A stretch of DNA of 64,000 nucleotides. Source: Aquabacterium olei. GTDB lineage: Bacteria > Pseudomonadota > Gammaproteobacteria > Burkholderiales > Burkholderiaceae_C. The stretch is from contig NZ_CP029210.1 in the NCBI RefSeq assembly GCF_003100395.1, positions 1 to 64,000 of the forward strand. The letters run 5' to 3'. The position numbers and the translations under genes were made by a program. The notes beneath the pieces are model-generated. The model worked only from the letters and a program-made list of their open reading frames with translations. It did no database searches and had not been told where the DNA came from. The first letter of the stretch is position 1. Each line of letters starts with the position of its first letter. Positions 11,707 to 19,769 of the stretch are shown piece after piece.

Positions 11707-13702
11707 TCTGCCAGCTCTCCAAAATTAATACCATCGCCAAGGTATCCAACTCACAATACCGAAGCAGCGCCTTTTCAACAGCATCCCGCTTCGACGGTAC
11801 CTCTTCAAACTGCATCCTGGCCCACGCCATGGTGGCCGCACCGCCGTCCGCGAGCAGGGCGCCATCTTCCGCTTCGAGCCAGTTCTGCTCTTCTTTGCTG
11901 ATGTCGTCGAACAGCGGGGGCAGCAGTTCATACGGGTTTCGGGCGCCGCCGCCTTCGGCTTGCCACCAGGTCCAGTCCGTGAAGTTGAGGCTCGGAATCC
12001 CGCTTTCGGCGCCATAAACCGGCCGTCCGTATTGAGCGCGCAAGAACGGAGAGGAACCCATGACGGCAGGGAGCACCTTCTTGATGGAGCACGAGCCTTT
12101 GGTTTGTGGATGGAAATAGGCCTTGCGTGCAAGCACACACAGGTCGACCATGGCGCGCTCGCCCGCCCGCACAACGCGGCCTTTCTCTTTTTCCACCGTG
12201 AGGGTGCGGATGAATGCCGCCAATGCCGGAGCATCTTCCACGCGCTCGCCGTCGGATTCGATCTCTCGCAGCAGGTCGAGCAGCGTGGTGTTTTCATGGG
12301 GGCTCCACATGAAAACCGTGCCTTCATCTTTCTCCAGCGCCGATTTGAGCGCCCGAACGAACGCGACATTCGGGTTCACGCCGGGCGTGAGGCACAGGAA
12401 CTGGTCGGCATGCCGAACGGCCCCCGAGGCCTCAACCACGTGGTGCGAGAACTGGAATGCCACGTTTGCATAGGGGCGCTGTCCCGCAAAGAACGGAATG
12501 GCCACCCTGGCGGTTTCGAAGTCGATGAAGTGCAGCGGGTAGCGCCAATCGCGCATGGCGTCCTGCAGGAAGACCTTGTCCAGGTGGTATTCGCCACCTT
12601 CCGGCCATGTTCCGGAGACCTGCATCCATTGGCGCTGGCTGTTGCTGAGTCCGGGCCCTTCCGCGCGGAGGTTCAGGTGTACGGGCGTCACATCCTGCAG
12701 GCGCAGCACGCCCTGTTCGATCAAGGCCTGCTTGCGTGGGAAGTTCCACAGGTCCAGCACCGTGCCGCGGTCGACCTCTTCACGTGTCCAGCCCTCCGCT
12801 TCTTGCCAGCAGAGATGAAAGCCGCTCTTCAGCGGGCCGCCGTCACAGCGAAATTCGCATTTGGCGCACCGAGCGCCGATGCGTGCCGGGATGCGGTTGT
12901 CAGCAACGACGTGGGCTGCCCAGTGCTGAACCGCCTGAGCGAAGGGCAGCTCGCCTACATCGGTGTTCAGGCTGCCCGCCAGGATCTCATCGACCCATTC
13001 GTCCACACAGACGACGCTGAGAAGCGAATCGCCCACGCTGCTCGGCGTGGTGCCCGGTGCCACCAAGACCTGGTGCCGACCATCTGGCTGGCGGTTGATC
13101 TTGAAACGCTGGTTGAGGCCGCTGACGCTGCAGCGGCGTGCCGTGTCGGCGAGCATGAGGTGGCTCCGCACCTGCCATTCGGGGTGCGCCATGGCGAGGA
13201 CGTGCTTCTGGAAGGCGACATCCTGAAGGTAGGGCAGCATGCCGACATCCAGTTGCCCCTGTTTGCCGCGAAACGCATGCGCGTCTCGAGAGTCGAACGA
13301 CTTGGCCTTCACCTCGATCAGGTCGATGACGTTGCCGACCTTGCGCAGGATGTCCACGCGAACCAGGCAGTTTCCATGCGAGATCGCAGCTTCGAACAAG
13401 GTCACGGTGTCGGCCTGCAACAAGGCCCGCGTCTGTGAGAGCGCATCGGCATTCGCCTCTGCGGTGACCTCCACGCCCCCCGGGTGCATCAGTTTGGCCA
13501 GTTCGCCCACCTGAAATCCGCCGTCGGCCAGGGCCTGCATGAACGTACTGTCTGCCTGGGTGTCTGCAAACTGCGTCGGTTTGCCAGCGTAGAACAGTTT
13601 GGTGGGACAGCTCAAGGCCAGCTTGAAACGCGACTTCGTCAGGTACCGGCGGCGGGGTGGGCTGTTGGAGAGCATTCTTCTACTTCGGCGGAAAGAGGGC
13701 AT
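11696..13702 (-). CDS. DUF2779 protein: Cas4/RecB-like nuclease fused to DEDD exonuclease
   Basis: A 668-residue protein of the DUF2779 type. The N-terminal part looks like a Cas4/AddB-type iron-sulfur nuclease: Cys32 (LSCPTKL), RVDIL near residue 115 and IEVK near 131 as the D...EXK metal site, and a later CAKCEFRC cluster that with Cys32 could hold a 4Fe-4S centre. The C-terminal part starts with HFIDFET near residue 394, the first D-x-E motif of a DEDD 3'-5' exonuclease, and ends with RYCELDTLAMV carrying the last Asp. The start at 13702 follows the exonuclease stop as TGA-A-ATG, so translation is coupled. An inner Met at residue 10 is an alternative. It is the middle gene of a three-nuclease operon. 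The biological role of DUF2779 proteins is unknown to me. Confidence 0.8.
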   Translation of the reverse strand: MPSFRRSRRMLSNSPPRRRYLTKSRFKLALSCPTKLFYAGKPTQFADTQADSTFMQALADGGFQVGELAKLMHPGGVEVTAEANADALSQTRALLQADTVTLFEAAISHGNCLVRVDILRKVGNVIDLIEVKAKSFDSRDAHAFRGKQGQLDVGMLPYLQDVAFQKHVLAMAHPEWQVRSHLMLADTARRCSVSGLNQRFKINRQPDGRHQVLVAPGTTPSSVGDSLLSVVCVDEWVDEILAGSLNTDVGELPFAQAVQHWAAHVVADNRIPARIGARCAKCEFRCDGGPLKSGFHLCWQEAEGWTREEVDRGTVLDLWNFPRKQALIEQGVLRLQDVTPVHLNLRAEGPGLSNSQRQWMQVSGTWPEGGEYHLDKVFLQDAMRDWRYPLHFIDFETARVAIPFFAGQRPYANVAFQFSHHVVEASGAVRHADQFLCLTPGVNPNVAFVRALKSALEKDEGTVFMWSPHENTTLLDLLREIESDGERVEDAPALAAFIRTLTVEKEKGRVVRAGERAMVDLCVLARKAYFHPQTKGSCSIKKVLPAVMGSSPFLRAQYGRPVYGAESGIPSLNFTDWTWWQAEGGGARNPYELLPPLFDDISKEEQNWLEAEDGALLADGGAATMAWARMQFEEVPSKRDAVEKALLRYCELDTLAMVLILESWQNGK

Positions 13703-13703
13703 T

Positions 13704-14291
13704 TCATGAGGTGTGATGCGTGAACGAATGCCGTGGATTTCGCCCCATCAGCAGACGCTGAAACCCGGTGCCACCCCGTACGGGCAAGGTCATCGACAGC
13801 AAAGTGGCCAGCGTGCTGCAATCGTCAGCAGGGGAGCCCGTCGACGGCGTCACATGAAAATGCCTGCACAACGCGTCCAGCGAAGATGAAGGGGCACCCG
13901 CGTCACGGCGCCAGTCGATGTCACGCATGGCGCAGGACCACGGCATGGGCGGCAGCGCCGGGATGTGGCGGCCGAGCAGCTCGCGCTCGAACGACGCGTT
14001 GTGAGCCACCACCAGGCAGGCGGAAGACAACAGCCGGGCAATCCGCGTTAGATCGAACGTGGTGCCGACGAGGGCAGATGCAGGCAACCGAGTGATGTGC
14101 TGGACGACGGTCGGGTAGATGCATTGCGGCTGCCTCAAGCCGTCATAGCGATCCACCAGCTCACAGGCTGTGCCGCGCCGGGGATGGATTGCCCAGAGTT
14201 GCAGTGCCACCGCAATCGGCTCATCACGGCGCGGATCGAGGCCCGTGCTTTCCGAGTCAAGCAACGCAATCAGGGTCCGAGGCTCGCTCAA
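13704..14291 (-). CDS. DEDD (DnaQ-like) 3'-5' exonuclease
   Basis: The exonuclease fold is shown by LLDSESTGLDP (D-x-E), VAHNASFERELL (central motif) and SPADDCSTLATLL (last acidic motif). The usual DEDDh His before the final Asp is not obvious, so it may be a variant. The start is uncertain. A TTG at 14291 with AGAGAAG just upstream gives about 195 residues, begins right before the fold and leaves the 14335-14355 palindrome non-coding; I prefer it. An ATG at 14357 or GTG at 14366 would add 22-25 odd residues encoded by the operator. It is divergent from ATPase 2 and first in the operon with DUF2779 and the AT-rich nuclease. Confidence 0.8.
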   Translation of the reverse strand: MSEPRTLIALLDSESTGLDPRRDEPIAVALQLWAIHPRRGTACELVDRYDGLRQPQCIYPTVVQHITRLPASALVGTTFDLTRIARLLSSACLVVAHNASFERELLGRHIPALPPMPWSCAMRDIDWRRDAGAPSSSLDALCRHFHVTPSTGSPADDCSTLATLLSMTLPVRGGTGFQRLLMGRNPRHSFTHHTS

Positions 14292-14334
14292 GGTCTTCTC
14301 TTTGCATTTCAGGGAAGGACACTGTGCGCGTTTC

Positions 14335-14355
14335 GTGCGACGGGTTCTGTCGCAC
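14335..14355. promoter_or_regulatory. 21-bp palindromic operator, site 2 (exonuclease/ATPase 2 divergent promoter)
   Basis: GTGCGAC-N7-GTCGCAC, a perfect inverted repeat with 7-bp arms. It matches site 1 (7693-7713) at 13 of 14 arm positions. It lies between the divergent exonuclease and ATPase 2 genes, 40 bases before the preferred ATPase 2 start, so one bound regulator could control both directions. Confidence 0.8.
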
Positions 14356-14394
14356 ATGTGGAACACAGTGATGATGCTTTATCGGTACCCCGCC

Positions 14395-16569
14395 ATGCCG
14401 CTGTCGGATCTGGTTTCCTGGACGCTCGAAGACGACTTCCTCACTGCGGGAGCGAACGCCCGCATCGCCCTGGCACTGCTGCGATGTGCAAGGCGATGGC
14501 CCCATTTCTGGCATGCGGGTGCAGCAGACGAGCTGGTCTGGCATCTTCGGCCAGCCCTGAAGCACGGAGAGGCGGGTCTCCAGCGGGTTCTGTCCGATCC
14601 CTGTGTCCGGGCCAGCCTGGAAGCGATCCGCCTGGATGCAAGCGGTTCGGCTTTGCTTGACACGCGCAGAGGACGCACTTTCTTGGGCAATGCCCTGTTG
14701 AAAGAGGATCCAGCTTTCGCTGCCGTGTTCGACGAGGCGGAGCGGTGTTTTGTCGCTTTCATCAATCGGGAGGCTCATCCACTGGATCACAATGTGAGCC
14801 TGCTGGCGGATGTGTTCGAACTGGCCGATGTGGAGGCTCGTTATCTGGCGCTCGCTGGTTCCTTCTGTTTCGGGACCATCGCGCAGAGCGTATTTGTTCC
14901 CATCGGGGTACGGTCTCATCGCGGACGTGTCCTGTCCGCGTTGCTGGGGTGCTCTGAACGCGAGGCTCTCGATCTGATGGACATGTCCCGTGCCGTATGG
15001 CGCAGCGGGTTGCTGATGTGTTCCGATCCGGGCGATTTTCCTGAAGGGCTGGAGGAGCTGTTTCACCTGTCGGTCTCCGGGACGCGGCTGATCAGCTTGC
15101 CGGATGCGGACGAGGCCGTCCTTGCAGCGGAGGTGCTGGAGCCCCTCGGTCCACGGGGGACGTGGACATGGCCTCATCTGGAAGACACTCTGCTGCTGCT
15201 ACGGACCGTGCTTTCCCGTGCGGCCTCGGGCGCGGATGCAGGCGTCCACATCCTGATTCACGGTGAACCAGGCTGCGGCCAGATGGCATTTGTCTTGGCA
15301 GTTCTGGACTTGGCCGGGTTGCGGGGCTACCGCATGTCAGCCCGTCGGCGCACGGCCTGTGAGCCGACACGGGCGGAACTTTTGGCAGACCTGGCAGTGT
15401 CGCGTCGCTTTGTCGATCGGCAGCGCGGCGCCGTCCTGGTGGTCGAAGACGCCGAATCCATGCTTTCTATACCGGGCTTCGGTCCGCCATGCCGCGGTGC
15501 GATGAAGGATGTGTTGAAACAGCCGCGTCAACCCGTTGTCTGGCTGGCGGAGGACGCCCGGCACATTGATTCCTCGTACATCACCCGGTTCACCTTCAGT
15601 GTGGCGCTTCCAGCTCCACCCTTGGCGGTGCGTCGCATGTGGTGCCATGCCACCCTGCGTGAGCCGGGCTGTTCTGCCCCGCAGATCGATGTCTTCGCTG
15701 GCAATCCGCAGACGACAATCGGAAGCATCGACGGTGCCAGGCGTTTCGTGTCGTTGGGTGCTGGTGGTGACGTCACCGCCGACACGGCGCTGCAAGCCTT
15801 CTCGCAAGGCCAGCTGGGCACTCCGGAAGGAAACAAGTTGCCTCACGACCATCTGCCACGTGTGCATCGGTTCGACCTCGAGTTTGCGCACGTGGCAGGA
15901 GCCACGAATGTCACGGAAGTGCTCCGGTCAATCGAAGCCGACGGTGAGGGTACGGTTCTGTTGAGCGGCGCGTCGGGCGTGGGCAAGACGAGTCTCGCAT
16001 TCGAGTTGGCTCGTCAGCTGGGGCGTGACGTGGTGCGGGCTTCTGCAGGGGACTTCCTCAGGCCCTACTGCGGCGAGTCAGGCCGCCAGCTGCTGAGGTG
16101 GCTGCAACGGCACGGCGCAACGCACTCCGTGTTGCTGCTGGACGATCTGGATGCCTTCATGGGCGATGACGACGCCGTGGCGGGGGCCTTGCGACATGGC
16201 CTGGACACCTTCGGCGGTGTGCTGGTGGCCACCGCCTGCACGTCCCTCGATCTATCCCCGGCATTGATCCGGCGTTTCACTCACAGGCTGATGCTGTTGC
16301 CTCTGACGGCTTCGCAGCGTTGTACTCTGTTTGCTCGGCTGGTGACCCACGGCGTCGGTGAGGCGGTGCCACCCGAGGTCAGGCAGGCCCTGCGGCCACT
16401 CGACCGGCTGACGCCCGGTGATTTCTTCAATGTGCAGGCTCGACTCCGGCACCAGCAGGCAGACTGGCGCCGGTGGCTTAGTGAGCTGACTTCGGAGCAC
16501 CAAGCGAAGGCCTCCACAGGCCGAGAGGCACTGGGCATCGCCCTCCCCTGTTCCTCTCAGCGCTGCTGA
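14395..16569 (+). CDS. Double AAA+ ATPase (paralog 2, degenerate nucleotide sites)
   Basis: A 724-residue paralog of the protein at 7755-9962, similar throughout (both start with a W-(S/T)-x-(D/E)-DDF block followed by AGANARIAL). D1 has lost its Walker A Lys and Thr: GEPGCGQM at 290-297 replaces GEPGTGKT, and Walker B reads VLVVEDAE at 347-354. D2 keeps a Walker A (GASGVGKT, 525-532), but its Walker B is VLLLDDLD (579-586), with Asp in place of the catalytic Glu. ALIRRFTHRL is retained. It may therefore bind but hardly hydrolyse ATP, as a regulatory partner in a mixed ring. The start at 14395 aligns with paralog 1; ATGs at 14356, 14371 and 14374 are alternatives. It overlaps the convergent FUSC gene by 13 bases. 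Confidence 0.82.
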   Translation: MPLSDLVSWTLEDDFLTAGANARIALALLRCARRWPHFWHAGAADELVWHLRPALKHGEAGLQRVLSDPCVRASLEAIRLDASGSALLDTRRGRTFLGNALLKEDPAFAAVFDEAERCFVAFINREAHPLDHNVSLLADVFELADVEARYLALAGSFCFGTIAQSVFVPIGVRSHRGRVLSALLGCSEREALDLMDMSRAVWRSGLLMCSDPGDFPEGLEELFHLSVSGTRLISLPDADEAVLAAEVLEPLGPRGTWTWPHLEDTLLLLRTVLSRAASGADAGVHILIHGEPGCGQMAFVLAVLDLAGLRGYRMSARRRTACEPTRAELLADLAVSRRFVDRQRGAVLVVEDAESMLSIPGFGPPCRGAMKDVLKQPRQPVVWLAEDARHIDSSYITRFTFSVALPAPPLAVRRMWCHATLREPGCSAPQIDVFAGNPQTTIGSIDGARRFVSLGAGGDVTADTALQAFSQGQLGTPEGNKLPHDHLPRVHRFDLEFAHVAGATNVTEVLRSIEADGEGTVLLSGASGVGKTSLAFELARQLGRDVVRASAGDFLRPYCGESGRQLLRWLQRHGATHSVLLLDDLDAFMGDDDAVAGALRHGLDTFGGVLVATACTSLDLSPALIRRFTHRLMLLPLTASQRCTLFARLVTHGVGEAVPPEVRQALRPLDRLTPGDFFNVQARLRHQQADWRRWLSELTSEHQAKASTGREALGIALPCSSQRC

Positions 16570-18752
16570 GCCCGCTCCCCCCGAAACCCCGGCACCACCC
16601 CCACCAGCTGCCCTAACACCCCGATCGCCAGCCCCAACTGCGCCCGCACCAGCTGCTGCAGCGGCGCTTCAGGCACCACATCAAACCCCGGCGCTTCCAC
16701 CGCGCCCAGCTCGAATCGCCAGTCTTCGGGGCGCTGTGACCGGGCCGCCTCGATGGCGGTTGCCAGCCGCCGCAAGGCATCGCGCAAGGCCGTGGCCGTC
16801 TCCAGCGTGGTTGCATCCAGCGCTCGGGCACCCGGCTCCCCCCGGTGCGCGCCCAGCGCCGACAGGTAATTCAGCAGCGTGTGCGATCGCAGCAGAAACT
16901 GCCCGCAGCCGTCGGTGTTCAGTCGCACGCGGGCCGGCTCCTTCAGCATGGCCGCCAGCGAGTTCGACAAGGCCGCATCGGCCTTGTGCATGTTGCGCCG
17001 CGCCGTGCGGTAGGCCAGGTGGTCCTGCTTGCCCGCCTGATACTGCCGCAGCACTTCGTCCAGATACTGCGCCTGCCTGCGCAGGGTGGCTGCGGCCAGG
17101 CCGTGCCACTGCCGGGCCTGCCAGGTGGGCAGCACCAGCCAGGCGGCCAGCGCGGCAATCGAGCCGCCGGCGATGGTGTCCAGCAGGCGGCCCACGATCA
17201 CGCCGTCGGTCATGCCCAGCTGGTGGAAGGCGAGCAGCAGCAGCGTGGTGATGGCTCCCGTGCCCACCGTGTAATGCGTGCGGCGTGCGCCCAGGAACAC
17301 CGCCCCGCTGACCGCAATCAGCACGCTGCCGGCCAGATCACCGGGGAACAATCGGATCAGCGCCCAGCCCAGGGCCAGGCCGATCAGCGTGCCGGTCAGG
17401 CGCTGGCTCAGGCGCTTGAGCGTGGCGGCGTAGTGCGGCTGGCTGACGAAGGTGATGGTCAGCACGATCCAGTAGCCGTGCTTGTCGTTGGTGGCCATCA
17501 TCAGGGCGAAGCCGGCGAGCAGCGCCAGCGTCAGCCGCACCGCGTGCCGGAACAACGGCGACTGCACGCGCAGCTGCGCCTTCACCCGGTGCCATGCTTC
17601 CTTCAAGGTCGTGGGATGGCTGTTGACGAGCGTGCGTTCGGTGGGGGTGGGCGCCGGGTCGAGCACCTGGGCCAGCACGGCGGCCTGTTCCGTCAGGTTG
17701 GCGCCCAGCGCCTGCAAGGCCTGCAACGCCGAGCCGGGCGGCAGGGTCTGCCGGGCCACGGTGATGGCACCCTGCATGTCCTCAATGGCGCGGGCCGTGG
17801 CGCCTTTGTGCTGAGGTGGCTTCCGACGCGCGATGGCCGCCGAGAGCTTCAGGCACTGCTCACCCTGCAGCGCCAGCACGCGCTGGCAGCGGTACAGCGC
17901 GTCGGACCGGAAGAAGGCGTCCGCCAGGGTCTCGTAGTTGGCGTGCGACGACGAGGTGCGCTCGTGGATGTCCTGCGCGGCGAGGTACTGGTGCAGCGCC
18001 TGCTGCAGCCAGCCGGGTGGTGTGCGCCGGCCCAATCGGCAGAACAGCGCTTCCTTGGCGGCACCCAGCGCGTCAACGACCAGACCGTTGTACAGCGCCA
18101 GCGCCATGCGGCGCTGTTCGATGTCGACATCGCGGATGGGCTCCAGCAGCCTGGACTTGAGCTTGAGGTATTCGCCCAGCAGCGCGTACAGCTGGGCCAG
18201 GCGGTGCCGCACCGGTGGACGCGCCACCGCGCCGGCCCAGATCACGGAGACGAAGCCATACCAGGCGACGCCACCGAACAGATACGGCGTGAGCTGGCGT
18301 GCGGCCATGCGGCTCGATTGCATCGACAGCGCGACGTAGCTGAAGAACACCAACGACGCAAAGGCAATGGCGCGGTAGCGCTCGCCCACGGCGCCCGCCA
18401 TCGTCAGCGTGAAGGCGCTCAGCGCGAGCGCGCCAGCCAGCAGGGCCGGCCAGGGCTGGGTCAGGCTCACCAGCCCGGCAATCAGGGCAAAGACACCCAC
18501 GGCGATCAGCTGGGTGCGCAGGCGGCCCTTCCAGTTGTCGTCGGTTTCGGTGAGCGCACTGGCCACCACGCCCAGCATCACCGGCATCACCTGCCAGGAC
18601 CAGTCGCCCTGCCACCCCACCAGCAGCACCACGCTGAGCGCCAGCATGGCCCGCACGCCGTGCATGACGCCCTCGTGCTGTCGGGCTTGCTTCCAGAGTT
18701 GATTCCAGTCGGAGGTGAGGTGTTCGAGGCGCACCGTTGAATCCTGCCACAC
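16557..18752 (-). CDS. YccS/YhfK-family inner-membrane protein (FUSC)
   Basis: A 731-residue inner-membrane protein with the YccS/YhfK layout: an N-terminal group of about six hydrophobic segments (residues 30-185), a long soluble helical region (about 190-390), a second FUSC membrane block (about 400-520, with NDKHGYWIVLTITFV and HYTVGTGAITTLLLL), and a helical C-terminal region. Related proteins are aromatic-acid or fusaric-acid efflux components or of unknown function; the substrate cannot be read here. The start is GTG at 18752, with GTG at 18731 as an alternative. Its 5' end is 28 bases from a Fur box serving the divergent operon, so iron may influence it too. Confidence 0.85.
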   Translation of the reverse strand: MWQDSTVRLEHLTSDWNQLWKQARQHEGVMHGVRAMLALSVVLLVGWQGDWSWQVMPVMLGVVASALTETDDNWKGRLRTQLIAVGVFALIAGLVSLTQPWPALLAGALALSAFTLTMAGAVGERYRAIAFASLVFFSYVALSMQSSRMAARQLTPYLFGGVAWYGFVSVIWAGAVARPPVRHRLAQLYALLGEYLKLKSRLLEPIRDVDIEQRRMALALYNGLVVDALGAAKEALFCRLGRRTPPGWLQQALHQYLAAQDIHERTSSSHANYETLADAFFRSDALYRCQRVLALQGEQCLKLSAAIARRKPPQHKGATARAIEDMQGAITVARQTLPPGSALQALQALGANLTEQAAVLAQVLDPAPTPTERTLVNSHPTTLKEAWHRVKAQLRVQSPLFRHAVRLTLALLAGFALMMATNDKHGYWIVLTITFVSQPHYAATLKRLSQRLTGTLIGLALGWALIRLFPGDLAGSVLIAVSGAVFLGARRTHYTVGTGAITTLLLLAFHQLGMTDGVIVGRLLDTIAGGSIAALAAWLVLPTWQARQWHGLAAATLRRQAQYLDEVLRQYQAGKQDHLAYRTARRNMHKADAALSNSLAAMLKEPARVRLNTDGCGQFLLRSHTLLNYLSALGAHRGEPGARALDATTLETATALRDALRRLATAIEAARSQRPEDWRFELGAVEAPGFDVVPEAPLQQLVRAQLGLAIGVLGQLVGVVPGFRGERAQQR

Positions 18753-18779
18753 GCTGCTTCTTGATCCCGCTCAATGGAT

Positions 18780-18798
18780 GATAATGATTCTCATTCCA
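18780..18798. promoter_or_regulatory. Fur box
   Basis: GATAATGATTCTCATTCC contains the perfect inverted repeat AATGA-TTC-TCATT. Read on the minus strand it is AATGAGAATCATTATC, almost the classical Fur consensus. It lies between the FUSC gene and the flavin electron-transfer operon. Confidence 0.85.
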
Positions 18799-18870
18799 TA
18801 CTTTGACCACGCCGGCCGACGGATCTCGTCATGCAGATGCGAGGCACGGCAACACAGACAGGGAGTTCTG

Positions 18871-19761
18871 ATGCATCGTCCGATTCACAAGGCCGTGTGC
18901 GCCGCCGCATTGCTCGGCGCCATGGGTTCGCTCCACGCCGGCGAAGGCACGTTCGGCTGGCTTTACACGCTCGATCTGCAGCCCAAGGGCACGTGGGAGT
19001 TCGAGCAACGCCTGCAGTACAACCGTGGCCAGGCGGGTGGCACCTACGACTTCTGGCAGGCGCGCACCGAGGTCGAATACGGCGTCAACGAGAACTTCCA
19101 GCTGGCCGGCTACCTCAACACCAGCTACACCAACGCCTACCGCAACTACCCCGCCACGGACGAGTATCCCAACGGCGAGACCGGCGGCTGGGGCGTGGCC
19201 TATCCGGGCGAGGGGCACTACCGAAAGTGGCGCGTCGAGGGCGTGTCGCTCGAGGGCATCTACCGCCTGACCAACCCGGTGATCGACCCGGTGGGCGTGG
19301 GCCTGTACGGCGAGGTCACGCTGGGCACCGTCAAGGACGAGTTCGAGGCCCGCTTGCTGCTGCAGTCCAACTTCCTGGACGACAAGCTGGTGCTGGCCAC
19401 CAACCTCGTGGCCGCAGTCGAGAAGATCAAGTTCGTGGATGGCGAGACCGGACCGGAAAGCATGTTCGACGTGCTGTTCGGCGCCACCTACCGCTTTGCC
19501 AACAACTGGACGGCGGGCATGGAGGCCCGCTATCACAACGACTACTACGGCTACCGCTACCAGACGCACACGCAGCGTGCCTGGTTCGTCGGCCCGAACG
19601 TGCATTACGCCGAGAAGGACTGGTGGGTGACGGCCGCATGGCGGTATCAGCCGACCGGCGGGAAATGCTGGGCGCCCAATGACGGCGAGTGCTCGGGCCG
19701 CCGCGTGTGGGACAGCCACACGAAGAACGAGTTCATCGTCAAGTTCGGCATGCCGTTCTGA
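18871..19761 (+). CDS. Exported beta-rich (outer-membrane-like) protein, Fur-controlled
   Basis: A 296-residue protein with a signal peptide (MHRPIHKAVCAAALLGAMGSLHA) followed by alternating aromatic and polar strands (YNRGQ, YLNTSYTNAYRNY, EARYHNDYYGYRY) ending in Phe (KFGMPF). The terminal Phe and the strand pattern are typical of an outer-membrane beta barrel. It resembles proteins annotated DUF6662, from memory. AGGGAG 5 bases before the ATG at 18871 fixes the start. It is the first gene of a Fur-box operon with an FMN-binding protein, ApbE and a cytochrome-like membrane protein; the next start follows its stop by 8 bases. A role in iron-linked electron transfer or uptake is inferred only from context. 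Confidence 0.75.
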   Translation: MHRPIHKAVCAAALLGAMGSLHAGEGTFGWLYTLDLQPKGTWEFEQRLQYNRGQAGGTYDFWQARTEVEYGVNENFQLAGYLNTSYTNAYRNYPATDEYPNGETGGWGVAYPGEGHYRKWRVEGVSLEGIYRLTNPVIDPVGVGLYGEVTLGTVKDEFEARLLLQSNFLDDKLVLATNLVAAVEKIKFVDGETGPESMFDVLFGATYRFANNWTAGMEARYHNDYYGYRYQTHTQRAWFVGPNVHYAEKDWWVTAAWRYQPTGGKCWAPNDGECSGRRVWDSHTKNEFIVKFGMPF

Positions 19762-19769
19762 GGAGGCCC

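Noticed and set aside
16845..18740. 631-codon open frame opposite the FUSC gene
   Set aside because: Gln/Arg/His-rich antisense shadow; the real gene on the minus strand is a recognisable membrane protein.
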